From: Firmicutes bacterium CAG:552
GTDB lineage: Bacteria; Bacillota; Clostridia; Christensenellales; Pumilibacteraceae
Assembly: GCA_000435495.1 (NCBI GenBank)
Contig: FR884033.1
Coordinates: forward strand, 117,214-146,439
Length of the DNA: 29,226 nucleotides
Direction: 5' to 3'
The translations under genes and the position numbers were made by a program. Below the pieces are notes generated by a model. It was not told the DNA's origin, searched no databases, and saw nothing but the letters and a program-made list of their open reading frames with translations. Positions 15,701 to 22,011 of the stretch are shown in pieces (the stretch's first letter is position 1; the number at the start of each line of letters is the position of its first letter).

Positions 15701-16602
15701 TAGTCGTTAAGGCATTTTTCGTAAATGCCGGCCTCCTTAATTGCGTCCACAAGCGTTTCGCCGATTGTGTCCGGAGTAGGAGCGACTTTTACTCCGCAAG
15801 CAGTCAAAGTGGCGACCTTACCGGCTGCGGTACCCTTACCGCCAGATATTATTGCGCCTGCATGTCCCATACGTTTTCCGGCAGGCGCCGTTCTTCCGGT
15901 TATGAATGCAGCCACAGGCTTAGTCATATTTGCTTTTATCCATTCGGCTGCGTCTTCCTCGCCGCATCCGCCTATTTCGCCAATCATAACCACTGCATAC
16001 GTTTCCGGATCTTTTTCAAACATCTCGAGAACGTCAATAAAGCCGGTACCCTTGATGGGATCGCCGCCAATGCCTACTGCGGTAGACTGACCCAAACCAC
16101 GCTTAGTAAGCTGATCTACTGCCTCGTAAGTAAGTGTTCCGGATCTGGAAACTACGCCGATATGACCTTTCTTGTGAATTCTTGCCGGCAAAATGCCTAC
16201 TTTACATTCACCCGGGGAAATAAGTCCGGGACAGTTAGGTCCGACAAGGCGAGTCTTTTTGCCTACAAGGTAATTCTTTACTCTCATCATATCCTGCACG
16301 GGAATACCCTCGGTAATGCAAACTACAAGATCCATACCTGCATCTACAGCCTCGATTATACCGTCGGCAGCATATGCCGCAGGAACGTATATAACAGACG
16401 TATTGGCGCCGGTAGCTTCTTTAGCTTCTCTTACTGTGTCGAATACAGGTACACCGAGCGACATTTGACCGCCCTTACCGGGGGTTACGCCGCCAACCAC
16501 AACCGTGCCGTATTCCATCATCTGCGCAGTATGAAACTGTCCCTGTCCGCCGGTTATGCCCTGAACGATAAGTCTTGTATCTTTGTTGATTAAAATACTC
16601 AT
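15700..16602 (-). CDS. sucD: succinyl-CoA synthetase alpha subunit
   Basis: Forms the CoA-binding and phospho-histidine subunit of succinyl-CoA synthetase, making succinate and ATP (or GTP) from succinyl-CoA. The 300 residues match the family. The N-terminal Rossmann CoA site is GITGGQGQFHT (15-25); the phosphorylated histidine is H247 in GHAGAI; GPNCPGLISP and SRSGTLTYE are conserved core motifs. AAGGAG lies 7 nt before the ATG. It lies 10 nt after sucC and overlaps the transporter gene by one base. Confidence 0.97.
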   Translation of the reverse strand: MSILINKDTRLIVQGITGGQGQFHTAQMMEYGTVVVGGVTPGKGGQMSLGVPVFDTVREAKEATGANTSVIYVPAAYAADGIIEAVDAGMDLVVCITEGIPVQDMMRVKNYLVGKKTRLVGPNCPGLISPGECKVGILPARIHKKGHIGVVSRSGTLTYEAVDQLTKRGLGQSTAVGIGGDPIKGTGFIDVLEMFEKDPETYAVVMIGEIGGCGEEDAAEWIKANMTKPVAAFITGRTAPAGKRMGHAGAIISGGKGTAAGKVATLTACGVKVAPTPDTIGETLVDAIKEAGIYEKCLND

Positions 16603-16612
16603 AATAAACTCC

Positions 16613-17773
16613 TTATTTAGACAACTCTACTGCTTTCATTGCCGCAGATCTGAGATCGTCGCATGCATAAATCTTGAGTCCGGAGGCTGCGAGAATCTGC
16701 TTGCCCTTCTCTACATTGGTACCGTCGAGACGAACGATAAGAGGAACCTTAAGTTCGACCTCTTTAGCTGCAATAACAATACCCTCGGCTACGACGTCGC
16801 ACTTCATTATTCCGCCGAAAATGTTTACCAATATACCTTTTACATGAGCGTCGGAAACCAAAATTTTGAAAGCTGCGGTAATTCTTTCGGTAGTTGCGCT
16901 ACCGCCTACGTCAAGGAAGTTTGCAGGTTCGCCGCCGAATGCATGGATAATATCCATGGTTGCCATTGCCAAGCCTGCGCCGTTTACCATACAGCCGATA
17001 GAGCCGTCAAGCGAAACATAATTAAGATCGTATTTTCCGGCTTCGTACTCCTTGGGATTCTCTTCGTCTATATCCCTGAGTTCTACTACGTCGGGATGAC
17101 GGAACAAAGCATTATCGTCGAAATTTATTTTACCGTCTATAGCGCAAAGGTGACCTTCTTCCGTAAGCACAAGCGGGTTGATTTCCACAAGCGAGCAATC
17201 TTTCTCGGTGAAAAGCTTATATATACTCTTAACGGTTTTGATAAACTCCTTGATGTTTTCGTTAGGAATACCTATTGCCTTAGCTACGTATCTTATCTCG
17301 TAATCTCTTACGCCGATTTCGGGCTTAATATTTTGCTTTACGATAAGTTCGGGCTGATTAGCTGCAACTTCTTCTATCTCGGTGCCGCCGGCGCCGGAAG
17401 CTATGATAACTACGGATGCGGTATCATTGTCGATCGCCAAAGAAATATAATACTCTTTTTTGATATTTACTGCGCCGGTTACCAAAACTTTGCGAACGAG
17501 TTTTCCTTCCGCTCCGGTCTGTTTATTTACTATTTTCATGCCCAATATGCTTTCAGCAGCTGCCTTTACGTCTTTTACGCTGCGAGCAAGTTTAACGCCG
17601 CCGGCTTTACCTCTGCCGCCGCAATGAGCCTGTGCCTTTACTACGTAGGCTTCGTCAACCAGCTTTTTTGCACATTCTACCGCTTCGTCTGCGGTAGTTG
17701 CGACATATCCTTCCTGAGTGGGAACTCCGTATACTCTAAAAAGCTCTTTGGCTTGATATTCGTGAATTTTCAT
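16613..17773 (-). CDS. sucC: succinyl-CoA synthetase beta subunit
   Basis: Nucleotide-binding subunit of succinyl-CoA synthetase, 386 residues. The N-terminal ATP-grasp fold begins MKIHEYQAKELF, followed by VVKAQAHCGGRGKAGGVKL, the nucleotide-contact lysine and glycine region. CSLVEINPL and GSIGCMVNGAGLAMATMD are the metal- and substrate-binding segments, and VNIFGGIMKCDVVAEG marks the C-terminal CoA-ligase domain. AAGGAG precedes the ATG. It lies 9 nt after korC, which ties the ligase to a ferredoxin oxidoreductase that would supply its acyl-CoA. Confidence 0.97.
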   Translation of the reverse strand: MKIHEYQAKELFRVYGVPTQEGYVATTADEAVECAKKLVDEAYVVKAQAHCGGRGKAGGVKLARSVKDVKAAAESILGMKIVNKQTGAEGKLVRKVLVTGAVNIKKEYYISLAIDNDTASVVIIASGAGGTEIEEVAANQPELIVKQNIKPEIGVRDYEIRYVAKAIGIPNENIKEFIKTVKSIYKLFTEKDCSLVEINPLVLTEEGHLCAIDGKINFDDNALFRHPDVVELRDIDEENPKEYEAGKYDLNYVSLDGSIGCMVNGAGLAMATMDIIHAFGGEPANFLDVGGSATTERITAAFKILVSDAHVKGILVNIFGGIMKCDVVAEGIVIAAKEVELKVPLIVRLDGTNVEKGKQILAASGLKIYACDDLRSAAMKAVELSK

Positions 17774-17782
17774 ACTTACTCC

Positions 17783-18322
17783 TTATTTGATGCTCTTAGC
17801 GAGTTTCTCGCCGGCATAAAGCGCTTTGCGGTTTATTTCTTCCGTTCCTTTGGGAATATGGCTGAACACCGCTTGTTCAAGTTGCTCGGTCGGAACAAGC
17901 TCCAACGCTGCGTTTACGGCGGCTACCGCAACCATGTTAGCGGTAAATGCCTTTCCTACTTCGTTCTTTGCCGTATCCAGTATGGGCAACGAATAAATCT
18001 TTTTAGCTTTTATGCCCTCGGGTATGGTAAGTGACGAATCCGCCATCAAGATACAGTCGGAAGGAAGACCTTTACTAAACTTATCGAGCGACGATTGGGT
18101 GAGTGCGAGCAAAAAATCGGGAGAAGTAACCTTCGTAAATCCGATGGGTTCGTCCGAAATAATAACTTCCGCTTTGCACATACCTCCTCTCGCTTCGGGA
18201 CCGTACGACTGGGATTGAGCCGTATTCTTTCCTGCTATGACGGCTGCTTCTGCCAAAATAATAGTGGCAAGGATTATGCCTTGACCGCCGCTGCCGGCAA
18301 GTCTGATCTCTAACTTACTCAT
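17783..18322 (-). CDS. korC: 2-oxoglutarate:ferredoxin oxidoreductase gamma subunit
   Basis: Gamma subunit of a four-subunit 2-oxoacid:ferredoxin oxidoreductase. The frame is open to 18394, but the ATG at 18322 overlaps the korB stop (ATGA), has GGAGG 8 nt upstream, and yields the standard start with AGSGGQGI near residue 10. SQSYGPEARGGMCKAEV is the family hallmark. The resulting 179-residue length is typical. Paralogues act on branched 2-oxoacids or pyruvate; the 2-oxoglutarate call rests mainly on the sucCD genes that follow. Confidence 0.93.
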   Translation of the reverse strand: MSKLEIRLAGSGGQGIILATIILAEAAVIAGKNTAQSQSYGPEARGGMCKAEVIISDEPIGFTKVTSPDFLLALTQSSLDKFSKGLPSDCILMADSSLTIPEGIKAKKIYSLPILDTAKNEVGKAFTANMVAVAAVNAALELVPTEQLEQAVFSHIPKGTEEINRKALYAGEKLAKSIK

Positions 18323-19143
18323 TTCTTCGCCTCCATAAGTCTGTCGATAATCTTCTGATATTGCTCGGTAAGTTCGGGATAATCTTCTTCGCAAACTTTA
18401 CCGATAATAATCTTGCCTTTCTTTTCTTCGGCAGTCATTTCTCTCGCTTTTTCTACGGTGATTGCGTTATCTCTCTGATATTTCATCATGTCAACAGCAC
18501 TGCCTTTTTTGTTCTTTCTACCGTAGTAAGTTGCGCAAACGCCGGCACAATCGATAAGTGAGAAGCCTTTATGAGCAATACCGTCTTGAATAAACTTCGT
18601 AGTTTGTGCGGCATGGTAAGCCGAGCCTTTAGCAACATACGAAGCACCTGCTGCTGCTGCCAAAGCTGCAATATCGAACGGACGATCGATATTGCCGTAA
18701 GGTGCGGTAGTTCCGAAATCTCCGGTAGGCGTAGTCGGCGAATACTGTCCGCCGGTCATACCGTAAATATTGTTGTTAAATACGACAACGGTTATGCCGA
18801 TATTTCTTCTTGCCGCATGTATAAGGTGATTTCCGCCTATTGCGGCACAGTCGCCGTCACCGGCTATAACGATTACTTCGAGGTCGGGGCGAGCCATCTT
18901 AACGCCGGTAGCAAAAGCTATCGCTCTTCCGTGCGTTGTATGCATTGTCTGAAAGTCCATATATCCCGGAGCTCTGGAAGCACAACCGATACCGGAAACG
19001 AGACAAATCTTTTCTTGATTGATTCCGAGATTTTTTACTGCCTGAGCTACGTCACGCATCAAAATGCCGTGACCGCAACCGGGGCACCAAATGTGCGGAA
19101 GATGTTCTTCACGCATGTAATCTATAATAAGCTGACTAGGCAT
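18319..19143 (-). CDS. korB: 2-oxoglutarate:ferredoxin oxidoreductase beta subunit (thiamine diphosphate)
   Basis: Carries the thiamine diphosphate cofactor that decarboxylates the 2-oxoacid. The 274 residues show WCPGCGHG (19-26), GIGCASR (51-57), the diphosphate and Mg motif GDGDCAAIGGNH (95-106) and NNNIYGMTGGQ (123-133). The last motif is typical of the 2-oxoglutarate and 2-oxoisovalerate enzymes. No extra iron-sulfur domain is present; the electrons must pass through the small ferredoxin subunit. The start lies one base after the korA stop and the end overlaps korC. Confidence 0.95.
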   Translation of the reverse strand: MPSQLIIDYMREEHLPHIWCPGCGHGILMRDVAQAVKNLGINQEKICLVSGIGCASRAPGYMDFQTMHTTHGRAIAFATGVKMARPDLEVIVIAGDGDCAAIGGNHLIHAARRNIGITVVVFNNNIYGMTGGQYSPTTPTGDFGTTAPYGNIDRPFDIAALAAAAGASYVAKGSAYHAAQTTKFIQDGIAHKGFSLIDCAGVCATYYGRKNKKGSAVDMMKYQRDNAITVEKAREMTAEEKKGKIIIGKVCEEDYPELTEQYQKIIDRLMEAKK

Positions 19144-19144
19144 A

Positions 19145-20278
19145 CTAACGTACCTCCTCTATCTTTTTGATAATCTCGGCAGGCGTGATTACCGTGCCTT
19201 TTACGTTGCCGAGGAAATCTATCTTACAATCGTCTTTTACTATTCTTTCTACTTCGTACAAAATCTGTCCATAGTTATGCTCTACAACCAAAATACGTTT
19301 TGCGTGAGCTGCAACCTTTTTAAGCTGTTTTTCTGGGAACGGCCAAACGGTTATGGGTCTGAAGTAGCCTACCTTTTCGCCCTTAGCTCTAAGCGTATCC
19401 ACTACAGTCATTACGCTACGCTTAGTGCCGCCGTAGCAAACTATAACAGTGTCTGCGTCGTCGCACTTGTACTCTTCTACCAAAGTAATGTCGTCTACAT
19501 GGTTATCGATCTTTTGCATAAGACGTGCATTGAGAGCGCCGGCGATTTCGTTGTTGTTGGTCGGGAAACCGTCTTCGCCGTGAGCCAAACCTGTGATATT
19601 GTATCTTATATCGTATCCGGTAAGATGGAAACGAGGTACATCCTCGCCTTCGTCTACGTGGTAAGGAAGGTGCATGGTATCGGGACGTTCCTTCATTCGT
19701 CTGTCAATTACTTCGATAGGTTGCTCATCGTCGATTTCGACGCCTTCACGCAAGTGACCAACGATTTCATCAAGCAGGAACACAACCGGAGTACGATATT
19801 TCTCTGCGAGATTAAAACATTTGATTGCAAGCATATAGCACTCTTCGACCGACGACGGAGAAATAGCTATAACGGGATGATCGCCGTGCGTACCCCATCT
19901 TGCTTGCATAACGTCACCTTGCGAAGGCGAAGTGGGAAGTCCGGTGGACGGCCCGCTACGCTGAACGTTTACAATTACGCAGGGAATTTCTGCCATACAT
20001 GCGTAACCGATATTTTCCTGTTTTAACGAAAAACCCGGTCCGCTGGTTGCGGTCATGGATTTTACGCCTACTGCCGACGCTCCGATAATCGCAGCCATAC
20101 TGCCTATCTCGTCTTCCATTTGGATAAAGTGACCGCCCTCTTGCGGAAGTCTTACTGCAGACTGCTCTGCGATTTCGGTGGACGGAGTTATAGGATAACC
20201 TGCAAAGAAACGCATGCCGGCGCGAATAGCACCTTCTACTACGGCCTCGTTACCTTGCATAAGAATTCTTTTTTTCAT
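19145..20278 (-). CDS. korA: 2-oxoglutarate:ferredoxin oxidoreductase alpha subunit
   Basis: Alpha subunit, 377 residues, with the thiamine pyrimidine-binding domain first (QGNEAVVEGAIRAG, FAGYPITPSTEIAE, TSGPGFSLKQENIG) and the transketolase C-terminal-like domain last (KTVTVCYGGTKRS-like region, YFRPITVWPFPEK). QRSGPSTGLPTSPSQGD is the family signature. The frame is open to 20338, but the ATG at 20278 overlaps the korD stop (TAATG), has a GGAGG site 10 nt upstream, and gives the usual start MKKRILMQGNEA. It pairs with korB one base downstream. Confidence 0.95.
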   Translation of the reverse strand: MKKRILMQGNEAVVEGAIRAGMRFFAGYPITPSTEIAEQSAVRLPQEGGHFIQMEDEIGSMAAIIGASAVGVKSMTATSGPGFSLKQENIGYACMAEIPCVIVNVQRSGPSTGLPTSPSQGDVMQARWGTHGDHPVIAISPSSVEECYMLAIKCFNLAEKYRTPVVFLLDEIVGHLREGVEIDDEQPIEVIDRRMKERPDTMHLPYHVDEGEDVPRFHLTGYDIRYNITGLAHGEDGFPTNNNEIAGALNARLMQKIDNHVDDITLVEEYKCDDADTVIVCYGGTKRSVMTVVDTLRAKGEKVGYFRPITVWPFPEKQLKKVAAHAKRILVVEHNYGQILYEVERIVKDDCKIDFLGNVKGTVITPAEIIKKIEEVR

Positions 20279-20469
20279 TATTTGTCTTCCTCCAGATATA
20301 TAGCATAATCGGGACAACGAAGTTCGCAAAGGCCGCACTTAATGCAAGCGTCGGGATTTGCAACCACAACTTTTTCTTTGACGATTTTAAGAACCTGTTT
20401 GGGGCAAAACTCTGCGCATATTCCGCAGCCTTTGCACCAAGACTGTTCTACAATTAATTTTTTAGCCAT
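20278..20469 (-). CDS. korD: 2-oxoglutarate:ferredoxin oxidoreductase delta subunit, 2[4Fe-4S] ferredoxin
   Basis: A 63-residue ferredoxin-like subunit that carries electrons from the thiamine site to free ferredoxin. Two full CxxCxxCxxxC clusters are present: C12/C15/C18 with C22, and C42/C45/C48 with C52, the cysteine-proline endings being CP in both. It is the first gene of the kor-suc operon; AGAGG lies ahead of the ATG at 20469. The D-A-B-C order is that of the four-subunit Kor/Vor enzymes. Confidence 0.95.
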   Translation of the reverse strand: MAKKLIVEQSWCKGCGICAEFCPKQVLKIVKEKVVVANPDACIKCGLCELRCPDYAIYLEEDK

Positions 20470-20580
20470 GTTTTTACCTCTATACTTTTTATCCTTTCGG
20501 ACACAATATATTTTACCACTTAATTTTTTTTTTGTATAACATTTTTTGCATAAAAAACGACACTTTTATGATTGAGTAAC

Positions 20581-20598
20581 TACAACCAAAAAGTTGTA
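20581..20598. promoter_or_regulatory. inverted repeat between korD and lysR, candidate regulator site
   Basis: TACAAC and GTTGTA, perfect 6-bp arms with a 6-nt AT-rich spacer, in the 209-bp divergent intergenic region. The size and dyad suit a LysR-type operator (T-N11-A contained within). It lies ~80 nt before the lysR start and ~110 nt before korD. I could not assign a convincing korD promoter; several weak AT-rich candidates exist. Confidence 0.45.
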
Positions 20599-20633
20599 AT
20601 ATCATTTTTTGCTTACAATCAAATGATTTATGC

Positions 20634-20662
20634 TTGCTATTGAGGCAAAAATGCGTTATACT
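20634..20662 (+). promoter_or_regulatory. candidate sigma-A promoter of the lysR gene
   Basis: TTGCTA (20634-20639), 17-nt spacer, TATACT (20657-20662). The ATG follows at 20679, so the leader would be only about 10 nt, with the GAGG ribosome binding site at its very 5' end. Confidence 0.5.
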
Positions 20663-20678
20663 AAGTGCGAGGTAAAAA

Positions 20679-21638
20679 ATGAACTTTTCTAATTTGCAAT
20701 ATTTCGTTACGGTAGCAGATGAACTTAACGTAACAAAAGCCGCCGAAAAACTGTACATTTCGCAGCAATCTCTGTCAAATCAGATAATTAAGCTAGAAAA
20801 CGAGCTCGGCGTCAAATTATTCGTACGAAATCCCGGACTAAAGCTTACTTATGCAGGTGACAGATTATATAAAAGCGCAAGACATATTTTGGATTTGCAC
20901 AATCAGATGCTGAGTGAAATCGAAGACATAAAAGACAACAAAAAAGGTAAACTACGTATCGGAATATCGCATACGAGAGGCAGAATACTGCTTCCGTATA
21001 TTTTGCCTGCGTTCAGAGAGAAATATCCGTTAGTAGAAGTGACACTAATAGAAGGCAACTCCGAAATGTTAGAAAACCACATAAGGCACGGTGAAGTCGA
21101 TGTCGCTCTATCCTTTACCCCGAGAAATCAAGAAGGTATCGAAAGCATAGAACTTACTACAGACAGGTTACTGCTTGTAGTCCATAGGCGATTTATGGAA
21201 CAGCTTTTCGGAAATAAAACCGAAGACATGCGCAAAAAGTTCTTACAATCCGCAGACATAACCGCCTTTAAAGACTGCCCTTTCTTGCTTCTTAACAAGG
21301 GCAATCGCATTAGGATGATAATAGACAGTTATTTGGAAAAGGTCGGAATACATCCTAATATAGTTTTGGAGACCGAAAATACCGAAACCGCTTACACTTT
21401 GGCACTGGAGGGAATGGGTATAACCGTTTATCCGGAGATGTTTATGACTAAAAGCAGAACTTACCACGGCGTAGACTTATTTCCTTTGACAAGCGAAGAC
21501 ACTATGGCAACGATTGTCGTAAGTTATGCAAAAGACAGATATCTAAGCAAAGCCGCCGAAGATTTTATAGATATAGCCATATCAGCGTGGCGGGATAAGA
21601 ATCGCCCATCGTTTGACGAACTTATGCAAAATATTTAA
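20679..21638 (+). CDS. LysR-family transcriptional regulator, divergent to kor-suc operon
   Basis: A 319-residue LysR-type regulator and the only plus-strand gene in the window. The winged HTH occupies ~1-60 (MNFSNLQYFVTVADELNVTKAAEKLYISQ..., LENELGVKLFVR). It is followed by a linker helix and a periplasmic-binding-protein-like effector domain (~90-300) beginning GKLRIGISHTRGRILLPYILPAF. GAGG lies 6 nt before the ATG. Divergent placement next to korD is the classic layout for a LysR regulator of the adjacent operon, so a 2-oxoglutarate, succinate or related dicarboxylate effector is plausible but unproven. Confidence 0.93.
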   Translation: MNFSNLQYFVTVADELNVTKAAEKLYISQQSLSNQIIKLENELGVKLFVRNPGLKLTYAGDRLYKSARHILDLHNQMLSEIEDIKDNKKGKLRIGISHTRGRILLPYILPAFREKYPLVEVTLIEGNSEMLENHIRHGEVDVALSFTPRNQEGIESIELTTDRLLLVVHRRFMEQLFGNKTEDMRKKFLQSADITAFKDCPFLLLNKGNRIRMIIDSYLEKVGIHPNIVLETENTETAYTLALEGMGITVYPEMFMTKSRTYHGVDLFPLTSEDTMATIVVSYAKDRYLSKAAEDFIDIAISAWRDKNRPSFDELMQNI

Positions 21639-21665
21639 CAGTTCTGTAAAATTAAGCGCAGTAAA

Positions 21666-21695
21666 AATCCGTAGCAAGCGACTCTACGTATTTTA
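21666..21695 (+). terminator. weak candidate terminator after the lysR gene
   Basis: CGTAG and CTACG arms around a 9-nt loop, then TATTTTATAATTTT, ~30 nt after the stop. The stem is short, so this is tentative; it could also be part of the degraded insertion-sequence region. Confidence 0.35.
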
Positions 21696-21764
21696 TAATT
21701 TTATTACATTTTATGTTAACGATATAATTTAACTTCAAGAAACGCAAAAGCATCTATACGTATT

Positions 21765-21818
21765 TTAGTGATATTGACATCTCCACTTTGTATGTGCTAA
21801 ACTTGTTATTTCCTGCAT
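21765..21818 (-). pseudogene. truncated IS200/IS605-family TnpA fragment
   Basis: From ATG 21818 the minus strand reads MQEITSLAHTKWRCQYH then TAA. SLAHTKW-C-YH is the conserved N-terminus of IS200-type Y1 transposases, which normally run ~130-150 residues. Here only 17 codons remain. A good GGAGG site still precedes the ATG. The catalytic HUH motif and tyrosine are gone, so this is a dead remnant. The flanking hairpins at 21883-21939 fit the left end of such an element. Confidence 0.75.
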
Positions 21819-21882
21819 TGGACTGCCTCCTATTTGTTTTAGATTCCTTGCGATTGTCAGTCGTTTTCATCTTACCATAAGA

Positions 21883-21948
21883 GTATTTTTTATCCATAGC
21901 TCTATGCTTTTTATCCACTCGCTCAGCGAGTGTTTTTTTAACAATCAA
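21883..21948 (-). mobile_element. probable left-end hairpins of the IS200-like remnant
   Basis: Upstream of the TnpA fragment are two palindromes, CATAG-AG-CTATG (within ~21894-21905) and CACTCGC-TCA-GCGAGTG (21917-21933). IS200/IS605 elements have subterminal hairpins rather than inverted-repeat ends, and IS200 is known for a left-end hairpin that stops incoming transcription. The element boundary is uncertain and no right end was identified with confidence. Confidence 0.45.
21917..21940 (+). terminator. plus-strand terminator hairpin
   Basis: CACTCGC and GCGAGTG (7 bp) around a TCA loop followed by seven T residues. It would stop plus-strand transcription coming from the lysR side and may originate from the insertion-sequence end. 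Confidence 0.7.
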
Positions 21949-21950
21949 AT

Positions 21951-21986
21951 AAAAAATATCTGCCTCAGTCGAGACAGATATTTTTT
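21951..21986 (-). terminator. terminator of the Ig-like surface protein gene
   Basis: AAAAAATATCTG and CAGATATTTTTT arms continue inward through one mismatch to CTC/GAG around AGTC, giving a near-perfect 16-nt-arm hairpin with T-runs on either strand. It lies ~25 nt past the stop at 22012. Confidence 0.85.
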
Positions 21987-22011
21987 AACAATTTACTTAA
22001 ATCGATTAGAA

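Larger units (their letters stand above)
21639..22011. other. intergenic region between convergent genes
   Basis: A 373-bp stretch between the lysR stop and the surface-protein stop. It holds a weak lysR terminator, the IS200-type transposase fragment with its end hairpins, and the surface-protein terminator. I see no intact gene in it. Confidence 0.7.

Noticed and set aside
15679..16593. 304-codon plus-strand open frame antisense to sucD
   Set aside because: A shadow of sucD, with no start signals or recognisable domain.
16583..18034. 483-codon plus-strand open frame across sucC and the end of korC
   Set aside because: It lies antisense to two unmistakable enzymes and its translation resembles no protein family.
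20513..20758. 81-codon minus-strand open frame over the lysR-korD spacer
   Set aside because: It overlaps the HTH-coding start of the lysR gene and the promoter region; Phe/Ser-rich AT-driven translation with no start signal.
21754..21948. 64-codon lysine-rich minus-strand open frame
   Set aside because: It runs through the hairpins and ribosome binding site of the IS200-like remnant in a different frame from the recognisable transposase start.
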